DNA of 64,000 bases. Source: Cherax quadricarinatus. Its lineage: Eukaryota; Arthropoda; Malacostraca; Decapoda; Parastacidae. Shown here piece after piece: positions 11,173 through 21,917 of this stretch (its first letter is position 1; the number at the start of each line of letters is the position of its first letter). Position numbers and translations under genes: made by a program. The stretch covers positions 42,427,190 to 42,491,189 of the forward strand of contig NC_091298.1 of the NCBI RefSeq assembly GCF_038502225.1, given 5' to 3'. Below the pieces are notes generated by a model. That model searched no databases. It was given only the letters and a program-made list of their open reading frames with translations, and had not been told where the DNA came from.

Positions 11173-11474
11173 GTAGTATCGTATCTTGGAGAGGATCCCA
11201 ACTGTTTTGGATACTTTTTTGGTTATGTGTTGGATATGGGTGCTGAAATTCAGTTTGTTGTCGAGGTATAGGCCTAGGAATTTGCCCTCATTATGTCTAG
11301 CAATTAGAGTGTTTACGTGGAGTTTACCTGGAGAGAGTTTCGGGGGTCAACGCCCCCGCGGCCCGGTCTGTGACCAGGCCTCCTGGTGGATCAGCCCCTG
11401 ATCAACCAGGCTGTTGCTGCTGGCTGCACGCAAACCAACGTACGAGCCACAGCCCGGCTGATCAGGAACTGACT

Positions 11475-14087
11475 TTAGGTACTTGTCCAGTGCCAGCTTG
11501 AAGACTGCCAGGGGTCTGTTGGTAATCCCCTTATGTGTGCTGGGAGGCAGTTGAACAGTCTCGGGCCCCTGACACTTATTGTATGGTCTCTTAACGTGCT
11601 AGTGACACCCCTGCTTTTCATTGGGGGGATGGTGCATCGTCTGCCAAGTCTTTTGCTTTCGTAGTGAGTGATTTTCGTGTGCAAGTTCGGTACTAGTCCC
11701 TCTAGGATTTTCCAGGTGTATATAATCATGTATCTCTCCCTCCTGCGTTCCAGGGAATACAGGTTTAGAAACCTCAAGCGCTCCCAGTAATTGAGGTGTT
11801 TTATCTCCGTTATGCGCGCTGTGAAAGTTCTCTGTATATTTTCTAGGTCGGCAATTTCACCTGCCTTGAAAGGTGCTGTTAGAGTGCAGCAATATTCCAG
11901 CCTAGATAGAACAAGTGACCTGAAGAGTGTCATCATGGGCTTGGCCTCCCTAGTTTTGAAGGTTCTCATTATCCATCCTGTCATTTTTCTAGCAGATGCG
12001 ATTGATACAATGTTATGGTCCTTGAAGGTGAGATCCTCCGACATAATCACTCCCAGGTCTTTGACGTTGGTGTTTCGCTCTATTTTGTGGCCAGAATTTG
12101 TTTTGTACTCTGATGAAGATTTAATTTCCTCATGTTTACCATATCTGAGTAATTGAAATTTCTCATCGTTGAACTTCATATTGTTTTCCGCAGCCCACTG
12201 AAAGATTTGGTTGATGTCCGCCTGGAGCCTTGCAGTGTCTGCAATGGAAGACACTGTCATGCAGATTCGGGTGTCATCTGCAAAGGAAGACACGGTGCTG
12301 TGGCTGACATCCTTGTCTATGTCGGATATGAGGATGAGGAACAAGATGGGAGCTAGTACTGTGCCTTGTGGAACAGAGCTTTTCACCGTAGCTGCCTCGG
12401 ACTTTACTCTGTTGACGACTACTCTCTGTGTTCTGTTAGTGAGGAAATTATAGATCCATCGACCGACTTTTCCTGTTATTCCTTTAGCACGCATTTTGTG
12501 CGCTATTACGCCATGGTCACACTTGTCGAAGGCTTTTGCAAAGTCTGTATATATTACATCTGCATTCTTTTTGTCTTCTAGTGCATTTAGGACCTTGTCG
12601 TAGTGATACAATAGTTGAGACAGACAGGAGCGACCTGTCCTAAACCCATGTTGCCCTGGGTTGTGTAACTTATGGGTTTCTAGATGGGTGGTGATCTTGC
12701 TTCTTAGGACCCTTTCAAAGATTTTTATGATATGGGATGTTAGTGCTATTGGTCTGTAGTTCTTTGCTGTTGCTTTACTGCCCCCTTTGTGGAGTGGGGC
12801 TATGTCTGTTGTTTTTAGTAACTGAGGGACGACCCCCGTGTCCATGCTCCCTCTCCATAGGATGGAAAAGGCTCGTGATAGGGGCTTCTTGCAGTTCTTG
12901 ATGAACACAGAGTTCCATGAGTCTGGCCCTGGGGCAGAGTGCATGGGCATGTCATTTATCGCCTGTTCGAAGTCATTTGGCGTCAGGATAACATCGGATA
13001 GGCTTGTGTTAATCAAATTTTGTGGCTCTCTCATAAAAAATTCATTTTGATCTTCGACTCTCAGTCTGGTTAGCGGCTTGCTAAAAACTGAGTCATATTG
13101 GGACTTGAGTAGCTCACTCATTTCCTTGCTGTCATCTGTGTAGGACCCATCTTGTTTAAGTAGGTGCCCAATACTGGACGTTGTTCTCGATTTTGATTTG
13201 GCATAGGAGAAGAAATACTTTGGGTTTCTTTCGATTTCATTTATGGCTTTTAGTTCTTCCCGCGATTCCTGACTCCTAAAGGATTCTTTTAGCTTAAGTT
13301 CGATGCTTGCTATTTCTCTGACCAGTGTCTCCCTACGCATTTCAGATATATTGACCTCTTTTAGCCGCTCTGTTATTCTTTTCCGTCGCCTGTAAAGGGA
13401 GCGCCTGTCTCTTTCTATTTTACATCTACTCCTCCTTTTTCTTAGAGGAATAAGCCTTGTGCATACATCGAGTGCCACCGAGTTAATCTGTTCTAGGCAT
13501 AAGTTGGGGTCTGTGTTGCTTAGTGTATCTTCCCAGCTTATATCGGTTAGGACTTGGTTTACTTGGTCCCACTTTATGTTTTTGTTATTGAAGTTGAATT
13601 TGGTGAATGCTCCCTCGTGACTAGTCTCATTTTGTCGGTCTGGGGCTCCACGCATACATGTCTGAACCTCAATTATGTTGTGATCTGAGTATATTGTTTT
13701 TGATATGGTGACATTTCTTATCAGATCATCATTGTTAGTGAAGATGAGGTCTAGTGTATTCTCCAGTCTAGTAGGCTCTATTATTTGCTGGTTTAAATTG
13801 AATTTTGTGCAGAGATTTAAAAGCTCGTGTGAGTGTGAGTTTTCATCAGAGCTGCCTCCTGGTGTTATTTCTGCAACAATATTATTTGCTATATTCCTCC
13901 ATTTTAGGTGCCTTAAGTTGAAATCCCCCAGGAGCAAGATGTTGGGTGCAGGAGCTGGAAGATTTTCCAGACAGTGGTCTATTTTTAACAGCTGTTCCTG
14001 GAATTGCTGGGATGTTGCATCCGGAGGCTTGTAGACTACCACAATGACTAGGTTTTGGTTCTCGACCTTTACTGCTAAAACTTCCAC
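11475..14087 (-). CDS. LINE2 ORF2: endonuclease C-part, RT and C-terminal domain
   Basis: This 870-codon frame is uninterrupted. Residues ~1-130 are the C-terminal part of an exonuclease/endonuclease/phosphatase domain ('NILLLGDFNLRHLKW', 'LDLIFTNNDDLI', 'SDHNIIEVQ'). An Arg/Lys-rich linker follows. The RT (about 370-640) has 'YRPIALTSHIIKIFERVL', 'GQHGFRTGRSCLSQL', 'YTDFAKAFDKCDHG' (first Asp), 'SSVPQGTVLAPILF' and 'SSFADDTRICM' (intact catalytic pair). The rest is thumb and C-terminal sequence ('LFRSLVLSRLEYCC'). The true N-terminus lies upstream at 14087-14378, out of frame because of a run of 13 C's near 14150-14162 (G's on the coding strand). The RT looks chemically intact, though the element as a whole is truncated. 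Confidence 0.88.
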   Translation of the reverse strand: MEVLAVKVENQNLVIVVVYKPPDATSQQFQEQLLKIDHCLENLPAPAPNILLLGDFNLRHLKWRNIANNIVAEITPGGSSDENSHSHELLNLCTKFNLNQQIIEPTRLENTLDLIFTNNDDLIRNVTISKTIYSDHNIIEVQTCMRGAPDRQNETSHEGAFTKFNFNNKNIKWDQVNQVLTDISWEDTLSNTDPNLCLEQINSVALDVCTRLIPLRKRRSRCKIERDRRSLYRRRKRITERLKEVNISEMRRETLVREIASIELKLKESFRSQESREELKAINEIERNPKYFFSYAKSKSRTTSSIGHLLKQDGSYTDDSKEMSELLKSQYDSVFSKPLTRLRVEDQNEFFMREPQNLINTSLSDVILTPNDFEQAINDMPMHSAPGPDSWNSVFIKNCKKPLSRAFSILWRGSMDTGVVPQLLKTTDIAPLHKGGSKATAKNYRPIALTSHIIKIFERVLRSKITTHLETHKLHNPGQHGFRTGRSCLSQLLYHYDKVLNALEDKKNADVIYTDFAKAFDKCDHGVIAHKMRAKGITGKVGRWIYNFLTNRTQRVVVNRVKSEAATVKSSVPQGTVLAPILFLILISDIDKDVSHSTVSSFADDTRICMTVSSIADTARLQADINQIFQWAAENNMKFNDEKFQLLRYGKHEEIKSSSEYKTNSGHKIERNTNVKDLGVIMSEDLTFKDHNIVSIASARKMTGWIMRTFKTREAKPMMTLFRSLVLSRLEYCCTLTAPFKAGEIADLENIQRTFTARITEIKHLNYWERLRFLNLYSLERRRERYMIIYTWKILEGLVPNLHTKITHYESKRLGRRCTIPPMKSRGVTSTLRDHTISVRGPRLFNCLPAHIRGLPTDPWQSSSWHWTST

Positions 14088-14378
14088 TACATCATTTGAG
14101 GCATTAAGCAGTTCTGTGCAAACAAGTGACTCTGCAATGTACAGGCCAACCCCCCCCCCCCCTTTTGCCTGTTCACTCTGTCACATCTGTATAGGTTGTA
14201 ACCTGGGATCCATATTTCGTTGTCCAAGTGATCCTTTATGTGGGTCTCAGTGACAGCCACGAACATTGCCTTTGCCTCTGCAAGCAGTCCACGGATGAAA
14301 GGTATTTTGTTGTTTGTTGCTGACTTTAGACCCTGTATATTTGCAAAGAAGAATGTTATCGCACTGGTGGTATTGTTG
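14088..14378 (-). pseudogene. LINE2 copy 1 endonuclease N-terminus, frameshifted
   Basis: It encodes 'FFFANIQGLKSATNNKIPF', 'VTETHIKDHL' and 'WIPGYNLYRCDRVNRQKGGG', the first blocks of the AP-endonuclease (the N and E motifs). The frame breaks in the homopolymer at 14150-14162 before joining the main ORF. Upstream of about 14378 the sequence is LINE1 RT ('TANKLMLNIDKTYYIMFGS'), so the annotated open frame 14087-14473 is a chance chimera of the two LINEs. Confidence 0.8.
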
Positions 14379-15816
14379 TCGATCTTAATGTTAATTTGTG
14401 CAACTCCTGCTCTGCTACCAAACATAATATAGTAGGTTTTGTCAATGTTAAGCATAAGTTTATTGGCTGTCATCCAAGTCGATATTTTGATCAGCTCCTC
14501 GTTAACAATGGTGTTGAGGGTGGCAAGATTAGGGTGAGAGATGACATAAGTCGTGTCGTCAGCAAAGAGAATGGGGTTCAGGTGTTGGGATACGTTTGGA
14601 AGATCATTGATGTATATGAGGAAGAGCAGGGGACCAAGGACACTTCCCTGCGGAACTCCAGTATCAAGTGGCCGTGTTGTTGATGCTGTGTCTTTAATGG
14701 TGACATACTGATACCTATTAGTAAGGTAAGATTTGAAATATGCAAGCGCATGACCTCTTATACCATAATGGTCAAGTTTGTGGAGTAGGATGCTGTGGCT
14801 ACTGTGTCAAAAGCTTTTCTTAGGTCAATAAAAATTCCTAGTGGATATTCCTTATTTTCCAATCCTGTGTAAAGCAGATCTAGCATTTTTTATGATTGCA
14901 TCATTAGTGCTTTTATTTTTCCTGAATCCAAATTCGCAGGGGTTGAGTATGTTTTATGCCGTTATAAATGAATATAGTCTCCTGTGCACGAGTTTCTCAA
15001 AGATTTTGGATAGCAATGGTAAGTCTGATATTGGCCTATAGTTGTTTAAATCTGTAGGATCACCACCTTTATGTATTGGTGTATCCCTTGCCGTCTTGAG
15101 TAGTTTCGGAAGGTGTTAGTTTCTAGTGACTTGTTAAAAAGTAATGTAATAGCATGTGAAAGGACATGGGCCGCTCGCTTGTACAATAATGGTTGGACAT
15201 GAGACAGATTCCCCGAGTTATTTTTAAGTGACTTTATAATCTCGGTGACTTCCGTGGGCTCAGTTGGTGCAAGATGGAAGGAATTTGGGAAATTCCCATC
15301 TAGGTAGTCCCCGGCATGGGCATTGGTACGTGGGATTTTATTGGCAAGATTAGATCCTATGGTTGAGAAGAAGTCGTTTATCCTGTTAGCTGTGTCAGTG
15401 GGATGCAGTGGTGTTTCATTAGGTTTAGTTAGGACAATATTCTTGTTTTTTTTCAGTTTGTGGGTCCCTAGAATCTGAGAGAGTGTTTTCCAGGTCTTTT
15501 TTATATCTCCTCTTGTGTCAGTGAATCTACTGGAGTAGTATAGTTGTTTGGCTTTCTTTATTACTTTGGTGAGAACTGATGAATAGTGTTTAAGAATATC
15601 TTTGTGTATTAAGCCCTGTCTACATTGCTTTTCATATTGGTGTTTCTTATCAATGGATTTCAGAATGGTGCTGGTTAGCCATGGGCAACCAAGCCGTTTG
15701 TTTGTGATCTGTTTCGTTTTTACAATGTTTGTTGTATAGTCTAAGTAATTTGTTAAGGAAAATGTCTGTCCAGTCATCAATACCATTGGCCTTGGAGAAT
15801 TCTGTAGGCCAGTCAA
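14379..15816 (-). pseudogene. LINE1 reverse transcriptase
   Basis: The linker and early RT are open from 15816 to 15046. Beyond that the RT continues in other frames, with 'HKGGDPTDLNNYRPIS' near 15050, an 'FGFRKNKSTNDAI' block near 14900, 'GVPQGSVLGPLLF' near 14640 and an intact FADDT box near 14555. It ends at 'KTYYIMFGS' near 14410, where LINE2 interrupts. At least two frameshifts are needed to read it through. The motif set is typical of CR1/Rex1-type LINEs. Confidence 0.8.
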
Positions 15817-16656
15817 CAGTCTCTAGGTCAGCTGTGAACTTCCTTATTGAGGCCTCGTCGTGGAGTCTAAATGAAACTTTGTTGTATTGAAGTGGTGGTT
15901 TACTAATGTTTGCCAAGAGGAAGGTAGGGTAGTGGTCTGTAGTGCTATCTGTGATTATCCCTGATTTAAGAGGGGCTAGTATATTGGTCCATATGTTGTC
16001 TATTATGGTTGCACTTGTCTCAGTAAGCCAGGTTGGTTTAGTTATTGTTGGTATGAGAAGTGTGTTGTTCATATTGTTGATGAAATCAGTTACAGGCTGA
16101 TCATCTAGTAGGCCAAGGTTGATATTGAAGTCTCCAGCTAAGAGAAGGTGGTGCTTATTCATTTGTCACTGAAATTTGGAATGTTTGTGTGGGGTAACTG
16201 GTAAATGGCACCGATTGTTATAGGCGTCTTAAGGTTTTTTACAGTAAAACTAGCAAAAATGTATTCCCCATATTCTTCACTATAGCAAGTGGTGCTAATA
16301 CAAGATAAATGGTTAGAGTAATAGATTGCAATACCACCTCCAACTTGGTATGGTCTGCAGTTGTGGATTGCTGTGTATCCTGGTAGAGGGTAGATATCTA
16401 TTGTGTCCTGCTTAAGCCAGGTCTCAGTAAGAATAATGCAGGAGAAGGGTGTCTTTAGTGATTCAGTGAGTGCCAGGAGGTCATCATAGTGTTCGCTTAA
16501 GGACCTGATGTTGTAGTTAAGTACTGATAGGCTTTTAGCATCGTTTAGGATAGTGCTGGCTTGTGATGCTGTGTAATAAAGGCAGTTACTTTCCAATAGG
16601 TTTTGATCGAGTGTCAGATTATGGAGGTTTGGATCAGGGTCAACGTGATCAATCAT
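15650..16656 (-). pseudogene. LINE1 AP-endonuclease domain
   Basis: Two overlapping frames cover it. Frame 16159-16656 has 'LSVLNYNIRSLSEHYDDLL' (N motif) and 'ILTETWL' (catalytic Glu). Frame 15650-16162 has 'LLLAGDFNINLGLLD' (GDFN), 'TIIDNIWTN' and 'TTDHYPTFL', where relatives have SDH. One frameshift near 16160 separates them. This enzyme nicks the target DNA for target-primed reverse transcription. Confidence 0.8.
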
Positions 16657-16662
16657 CTTCTA

Positions 16663-17578
16663 GGTTTAAATTATGGTTATTTTTATCCTGAGTTGTGTTG
16701 AGTTCTAGTACTGATATCTGTAGTGGTGGGAAGTTTGGACAAGTATATAGCTAAAGCATTTTGGTTATATAGAGTATAGCCACTAATACACGTAGTGAAG
16801 TTGGTGTTGTCTATGTGTTGTGCAGGAATGAGCACAACTAGGTATAAACTAATAATATAAAAATACAAATTAAAAATAGCACCAGACTCTCACTAGTAAT
16901 TGCGCTATGGTCTAATATAACGAATTTGGTATTGACTATGTATTGAGCTAGAATGAGCTACAGTACAACTGAGTTTAATCTAATAATATAAAAAAGGCAC
17001 AAGACTCTCAATTGTAATTGCACTAAGGTGTTATATAAGTTGTTTACAAGAATTAGAGTATAACTAGATTTAAATTGACAAGATAAAATACACAAGTTAA
17101 GGTAGCAAAAGAGAAAAAGAAAAAAAAATATTAAAAATAATAATGGCAATGACTTGGTTATAATATGCTAGTAATATGGTAGACAGGATAATTTAAAAGT
17201 TGTAGTTGAAAAATACTAGTTTAAAAAAGTATAGAATAAAAATGGGCAATAAAAAAAGTTTACAATAAGTTTGGTCAATATAGTTTAAAGTAAAATTGGG
17301 CAATAATAGAGATTTTGGAATAAAATTGGGCAATAGAGTATTTCTTAAAGTGAGGTAGAATAATTGAGGACAAGTTATGGTTAGTTTATAATAAAATAAG
17401 ATAGAACAGTGATGTGGTAAGATGTAAAAAAGGAGATAGATTCTGTAGATATTAAACACAATTAAGACTATGAGGTAGAATGGTCGTTGAATACAACAAT
17501 GACAATCAAAAGTAGTTGGGGTATTAGAATTTTAGGGGGGCACAAATTTATGACAATATAACACTAACGGTGGACTGT
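16663..17578 (-). other. AT-rich leader of LINE1 with degenerate ~125-bp repeats
   Basis: This stretch upstream of the endonuclease has no coding signal. Between about 16795 and 17120 a block recurs roughly three times with drift ('gttg.tatgt.ttg.g...gaatgagc', 'aataatataaaaa', 'cagactct.a.t.gtaattgc'). It may be the 5' UTR of LINE1, where tandem promoter units are common, but I cannot fix the true 5' end. Confidence 0.45.
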
Positions 17579-17595
17579 CTTTTTTTTTTTTTTTT

Positions 17596-17627
<32 letters not shown>

Positions 17628-17629
17628 TA
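17579..17629 (-). repeat. Poly(T) tract, i.e. poly(A) on the minus strand
   Basis: About 50 bases of T with a single C. On the minus strand it follows AATAAAG signals at about 17680 and 17635-17640, so it reads like the 3' poly(A) tail of the unit at 17630-18655. Confidence 0.75.
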
Positions 17630-18655
17630 CACAGGGTTTGACAAGGTTAAGGATCCCTAGCTTTATTGACAAGCTATTTACAGGTTAAGGATTCCTAACT
17701 TTATTGGCAAGCTAAGAGCTGTTACCTACATCAGCTCATTTGAAAGCATTTTTATTATGAGACATACAAGTAGGGAACAGGATGAAGTTGGAGCCATCTG
17801 TGGGCCAGCATTTTCATTTGATCAACTGATTTTATCTCGTTGACATCATTATGCTGTACGAATGTGTGTCTTGTGGCATAAAAGCTTGTTTCACACTGTC
17901 CTCGAAGTGGATCCAAGTGTGGTACTTTGACAATATTGGCCTTGTACATAACAGTAAGGCACTCTGATTCTGTTAGTCCAACCTCACTTAGGAATGTTTT
18001 AAGGTCATCTTCTGTAGAGATGAAGTATCTCTTCCCAGTGGGCTGTTTCCTAACTGCGATTTTTCCGTCCCTCACAAAGCACTGGTGGATTTTTTGGGCA
18101 TAGCGTAATTTTCTTAGCCGATAAAGGAGGCTTTGTCTTGTTTTGGTAAGGCACTCATTGACATAAACATCAGTTTTCATAGAAAGAGATGTTTTTAGTA
18201 GGTTGTTTCTTTGTAGGCTAGTTTGGAATTTTAACAGCACTGTTTTTTTACCCGCTTGGTAGCCCATCAGTTTGCAATCCTTTAGGTCATCACTACGTAT
18301 GTTAAGGCGAAGGTGGTCCTTGATAAGCTGTAGGGTGGTCTCCATGCAGGTCTCTTGGGTTACTGTGGCTGGGAGATGTTTGCTGTTAACTACAACAACG
18401 TCAGATAGCTGCTGTTGGTCATTATGGTCTTGGAAGTTGGTTATGATATTGGCAAGTTGTTGGTCCACTCTTGATCTTTCCTTGGTCTTTTAGAGTGTTG
18501 ATGGTGTCTAGGGACTGGGTGTGGGTGTTGCTTTGTTGTTCCAGCGTGTCTAGTTTATGTTCTAGAGCAGTGAGATCACTGTTGAGGTAATCTGCATTGC
18601 TAGCTTTTAGTTCCTGCATTTCTTGAGTTAGTTTGATCGTTTGGTTCTGAATCGG
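17630..18655 (-). pseudogene. ORF1-type LINE protein unit ending in poly(A)
   Basis: Frame 17755-18468 (237 codons) is preceded in another frame by a coiled-coil segment (18422-18655; heptad-like 'LNSDLTALEHKLDTLEQQSN'). The main frame has the nucleic-acid-binding pattern of LINE ORF1 proteins: 'VLLKFQTSLQRNNLLKT', 'LTKTRQSLLYRLRKLRYAQK' and 'DGKIAVRKQPTGKRYFI'. After its stop come two diverged copies of a 30-bp block, two AATAAAG signals and a poly(A) of about 50 nt. It may be the first ORF of LINE1, but the poly(A) between it and the endonuclease argues for a separately retroposed ORF1-only unit. No duplication was found to settle this. Confidence 0.65.
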
Positions 18656-18878
18656 ATAGAAGATACATGAAGGTGTTTTCTAGAGTGTGTATATAGTGTT
18701 ATGACAAATAAATATATATTTTCTTTACTAGGAATTTTGCCTAACCCCTTTGTTAACCAACTTATTGAAGTAACAAATGCTGGTTTAGCACTTTCTGTTT
18801 TGACTGGGATAGCCCTGGGTGGCCTGTTTCTGCCTGAGATATGTGTAACTTTTACCTTTGCACTTAGACTAGGCTATA
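18656..18878. other. Spacer, no gene recognised
   Basis: The locus into which SINE-D inserted. Nothing coding is supported. Confidence 0.5.
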
Positions 18879-19114
18879 GCCCCCCAGGTATTATTTATTT
18901 ATTTATGAAAGATTAGCCGGTATTCTCCCAGCCTGGGCCTTTTCCAAGTGGTGGCCCGGCCTTGGCTCCCTCTTTAGGGAGTGTCTGAGACCTAAGTCTC
19001 CCATGGGAGGAGGCACAAGTACCTCCTCATCTTTGGGACCAACTGTCCCCTGGTCTGCCATCCCCGCCCCAAGGGGCCAAATGGGAATGACAGTCTTATG
19101 AGCTAAAGGCTCGG
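18879..19114 (-). repeat. SINE-D, 3' part; the element is split by the gypsy insertion
   Basis: A short element of about 270 bp lies at 18891-19114 and 27793-27838, interrupted by the gypsy element. An exact 12-bp repeat GCCCCCCAGGTA flanks it (18879-18890 and 27839-27850). On the minus strand it ends in an AAATAAAT-type tail. The duplication and tail mark it as a retroposon; I see no coding and no clear tRNA-like promoter. Confidence 0.7.
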
Positions 19115-20083
<969 letters not shown>

Positions 20084-20090
20084 CTCCCCC
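20084..20090 (-). promoter_or_regulatory. Polypurine tract next to the gypsy 3' LTR
   Basis: On the minus strand GGGGGAG lies immediately upstream of the 3' LTR start (TGTGAGGG), the expected place and composition for the plus-strand primer. The second gypsy copy has the similar tract GGGGGAA at 62684-62690. Confidence 0.7.
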
Positions 20091-20177
20091 ATACCAAGAC
20101 TTATAGTCAAGGAGTATAAGAAGAATAGGCGAGGAAAAAGTTCTAACATGTGGAAGTCGCATAAGGCAACAAATCTT

Positions 20178-21224
20178 CTACTGACTGTCACGACTTAACC
20201 AGTCAGAGAAATAATTGGATGAACCATTGATATACACAATATGGAACTTAAAAGCCTGGAGTGCCAATGTCCACCTCAAGAGGCGACTGTTGGTTCCCTT
20301 AAAAGTTTCTAGGTATATCAAAGGTTTGTGGTCCGTTTCTAAAATGAATTCTTTTCCCAGCAAATAAAATTTAAGTTTGGAGATACCCCACACAAGGGCT
20401 AAACATTCCTTTTCTATTGTGGAATATCTTGTTTCTGCGGGAAGGAGTTTCCGGCTTAGGAAGCATACAGGGAAGGGAGTACCATCATGGTATTGTAGTA
20501 ACACCGCACCTAAGCAAGTATTGGAGGCATCAGTTCTCAGACAAAATGTTTTATTAATATCTGGAATCTTAAGTATAGGGCCTTTCGAAAAGATACTTTT
20601 AATCTCATTAAACTTTTCCCGAGCTACGTTGGAAAGTTCAAGAGGTTCCTTCACAGACTTTTTAAGGAAGTCCGATAAGATGCCTGTAAGATCAGCAAGA
20701 TTCGGGATAAACCGTGCATAAAAATTTACAGAACCAAGAAAGCTACGCATGAGTTTCTTGGTTTTGGGGAATTTAAATTCTAATAAAGCTTTGATCTTAC
20801 TGGGGAGAGGCTGCAGAGAGTTATTAGAAAGTATCAGACCAAGATATCTAATCTTGTTATACCCAAGGAAGCATTTCTTCGGCTTGGCAGTGAGGCCATG
20901 TGAGCGTAACCTACGCAAAACTGATGTTAATGTTTGGATATGTTCGCCCCACGTGGATGTCATTACGAAAATGTTATCAAAATAAACTGAAACATTTGGC
21001 ATATTACCCAAGACCTTTCTCATCCGTCTCACGTAGGTAGCACAGGCAGTTACCAAACCGAAGGGTATAGTTCTATACTGCATCAGTCCTTGGTGTGTAG
21101 GAAAAGCGGTGTACTGCTTAGAAGAAGGATCTAACATTACTTGATGATATGCCTGTGCAATATCAATCTCTGAAAAGAAGGAAGCGTCATAAAATTTGTG
21201 TAGATCGCTATCTATTAAGGGCAT
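20178..21224 (-). CDS. pol: Gypsy RT palm to RNase H (C-terminal end of pol)
   Basis: A 348-codon open frame. RT motifs: 'SEIDIAQAYHQV' (first Asp), 'FGLVTACATY', and the active-site box reading YFDN in 'VYFDNIFVMT' where gypsy elements normally have YxDD; then 'KCFLGYNKIRYLG' and 'LRSFLG'-type thumb text. RNase H: 'LRTDASNTCLGAVL' (Asp), 'TIEKECLALVWGI' (Glu), 'ETDHKPLIYL' (Asp) and a final 'NYFSDWLSRDSQ'. It ends about 95 bp from the 3' LTR, so RNase H is the last pol domain. The Asn in the RT box would impair polymerisation if not compensated. Confidence 0.92.
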   Translation of the reverse strand: MPLIDSDLHKFYDASFFSEIDIAQAYHQVMLDPSSKQYTAFPTHQGLMQYRTIPFGLVTACATYVRRMRKVLGNMPNVSVYFDNIFVMTSTWGEHIQTLTSVLRRLRSHGLTAKPKKCFLGYNKIRYLGLILSNNSLQPLPSKIKALLEFKFPKTKKLMRSFLGSVNFYARFIPNLADLTGILSDFLKKSVKEPLELSNVAREKFNEIKSIFSKGPILKIPDINKTFCLRTDASNTCLGAVLLQYHDGTPFPVCFLSRKLLPAETRYSTIEKECLALVWGISKLKFYLLGKEFILETDHKPLIYLETFKGTNSRLLRWTLALQAFKFHIVYINGSSNYFSDWLSRDSQ

Positions 21225-21278
21225 AGGCTCAGCATCCCACCGAGTTATAGCATTAAGGCCTCTGAAGTCATTAGCAAG

Positions 21279-21878
21279 TCAATATGAATTATCCTCCTTC
21301 TTAACCATGACTACTGGTGAACAATATGAAGATACTGAAGGTTCAATGATCTTTAGTTTTAATAATTGGTCTACCTCTCGGTCAAATGCATCCCTAAGGT
21401 GAACTGGAACTGGGTATAATTTCCATTTGATAGGATTGTCCGTCACTAAGTCAATCTTATGGACTACCGTGGAGGTAACACCTGGAATATCAGTAAAGAC
21501 GTCTGAAAAGTTACTCACACATTGAAGTAGTTCATGTCTCTTATGGTCATCCAAAGATTCATTAATATTAATGTTGGTTGCGCCCGAGTGGTCAAGAGTC
21601 ACCAAGTCATGTAGTTCTTCATCATAGTCTAAGTTAGAGGTGTCAATTACGCACACTTTACATTCTTCAGTTGTCTTATCAAGTTCGTGTGGAAAAACTA
21701 AGTCAAAGTTGTTAAGGCAGTTAACCGAATTTCTTCGGTAATATTTCTTAAGGATGTTGATATGATAAAGCTTAGGTTTCCCCTTGACTTCTATGAGGTA
21801 GTCAACTTTCCCACAAATTTTTAATACTTTATATGGACCTTTCCATGCTGCTAATAATTTATTTGACTTGATAGGCAA
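21279..21878 (-). pseudogene. pol: Gypsy integrase C-terminus fused in frame to RT N-terminus
   Basis: This 199-codon frame starts with a GPY/F-type integrase tail ('LLAAWKGPYKVLKICGK', 'YHINILKKYY'). It runs through an acidic spacer and ends with RT N-terminal text ('HKIDLVTDNPIKWKLYPVP', 'LKIIEPSVSSYCSPVVMVKK'). Having both in one uninterrupted frame is the key proof that integrase precedes RT. Stops on both sides separate it from the neighbouring frames, about 40-55 bp each way. Confidence 0.9.
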
Positions 21879-21917
21879 AAGTACAAGAACTTCATCTCCT
21901 ACTTTAAAACTTCTCCT

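Larger units (their letters stand above)
11315..14378 (-). mobile_element. LINE2 copy 1: CR1-like LINE inserted in LINE1
   Basis: A 5'-truncated copy of about 3.06 kb starts inside the endonuclease domain (right end near 14378). It ends in a GC-rich 3' block with the tail unit 'TCCAGGTAAAC' (left end near 11315-11330). It interrupts the LINE1 RT after its 'KIDNN' segment. The same family recurs at 31848-34118 and at about 36560-41395. It is the best preserved of the three over the RT. Confidence 0.85.
8870..17578 (-). mobile_element. LINE1: CR1/Rex1-like LINE, split by hAT and LINE2
   Basis: Three collinear blocks (8870-9477, 10862-11314 and 14379 to at least 16662, possibly 17578) form one minus-strand LINE. 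In coding order it has an AP-endonuclease (15650-16656), an RT (about 14400-15816, with the thumb region at 10906-11172), and a 3' UTR that ends in a (ATTCAA)n microsatellite at 8870-8894. Simple-repeat tails rather than poly(A) are typical of the CR1 group, and the RT core text ('GVPQGSVLGPLLFLIYINDLP', FADDT) fits CR1/Rex1/L2. Several frameshifts are present. Two unrelated transposons have since inserted, so this is an older copy. The same LINE also supplied the fragment inside the BEL element. Confidence 0.82.

Noticed and set aside
11791..13050. Several plus-strand frames of 60-120 codons
   Set aside because: Antisense shadows of the LINE2 ORF2; the same shadows recur in all LINE2 copies.
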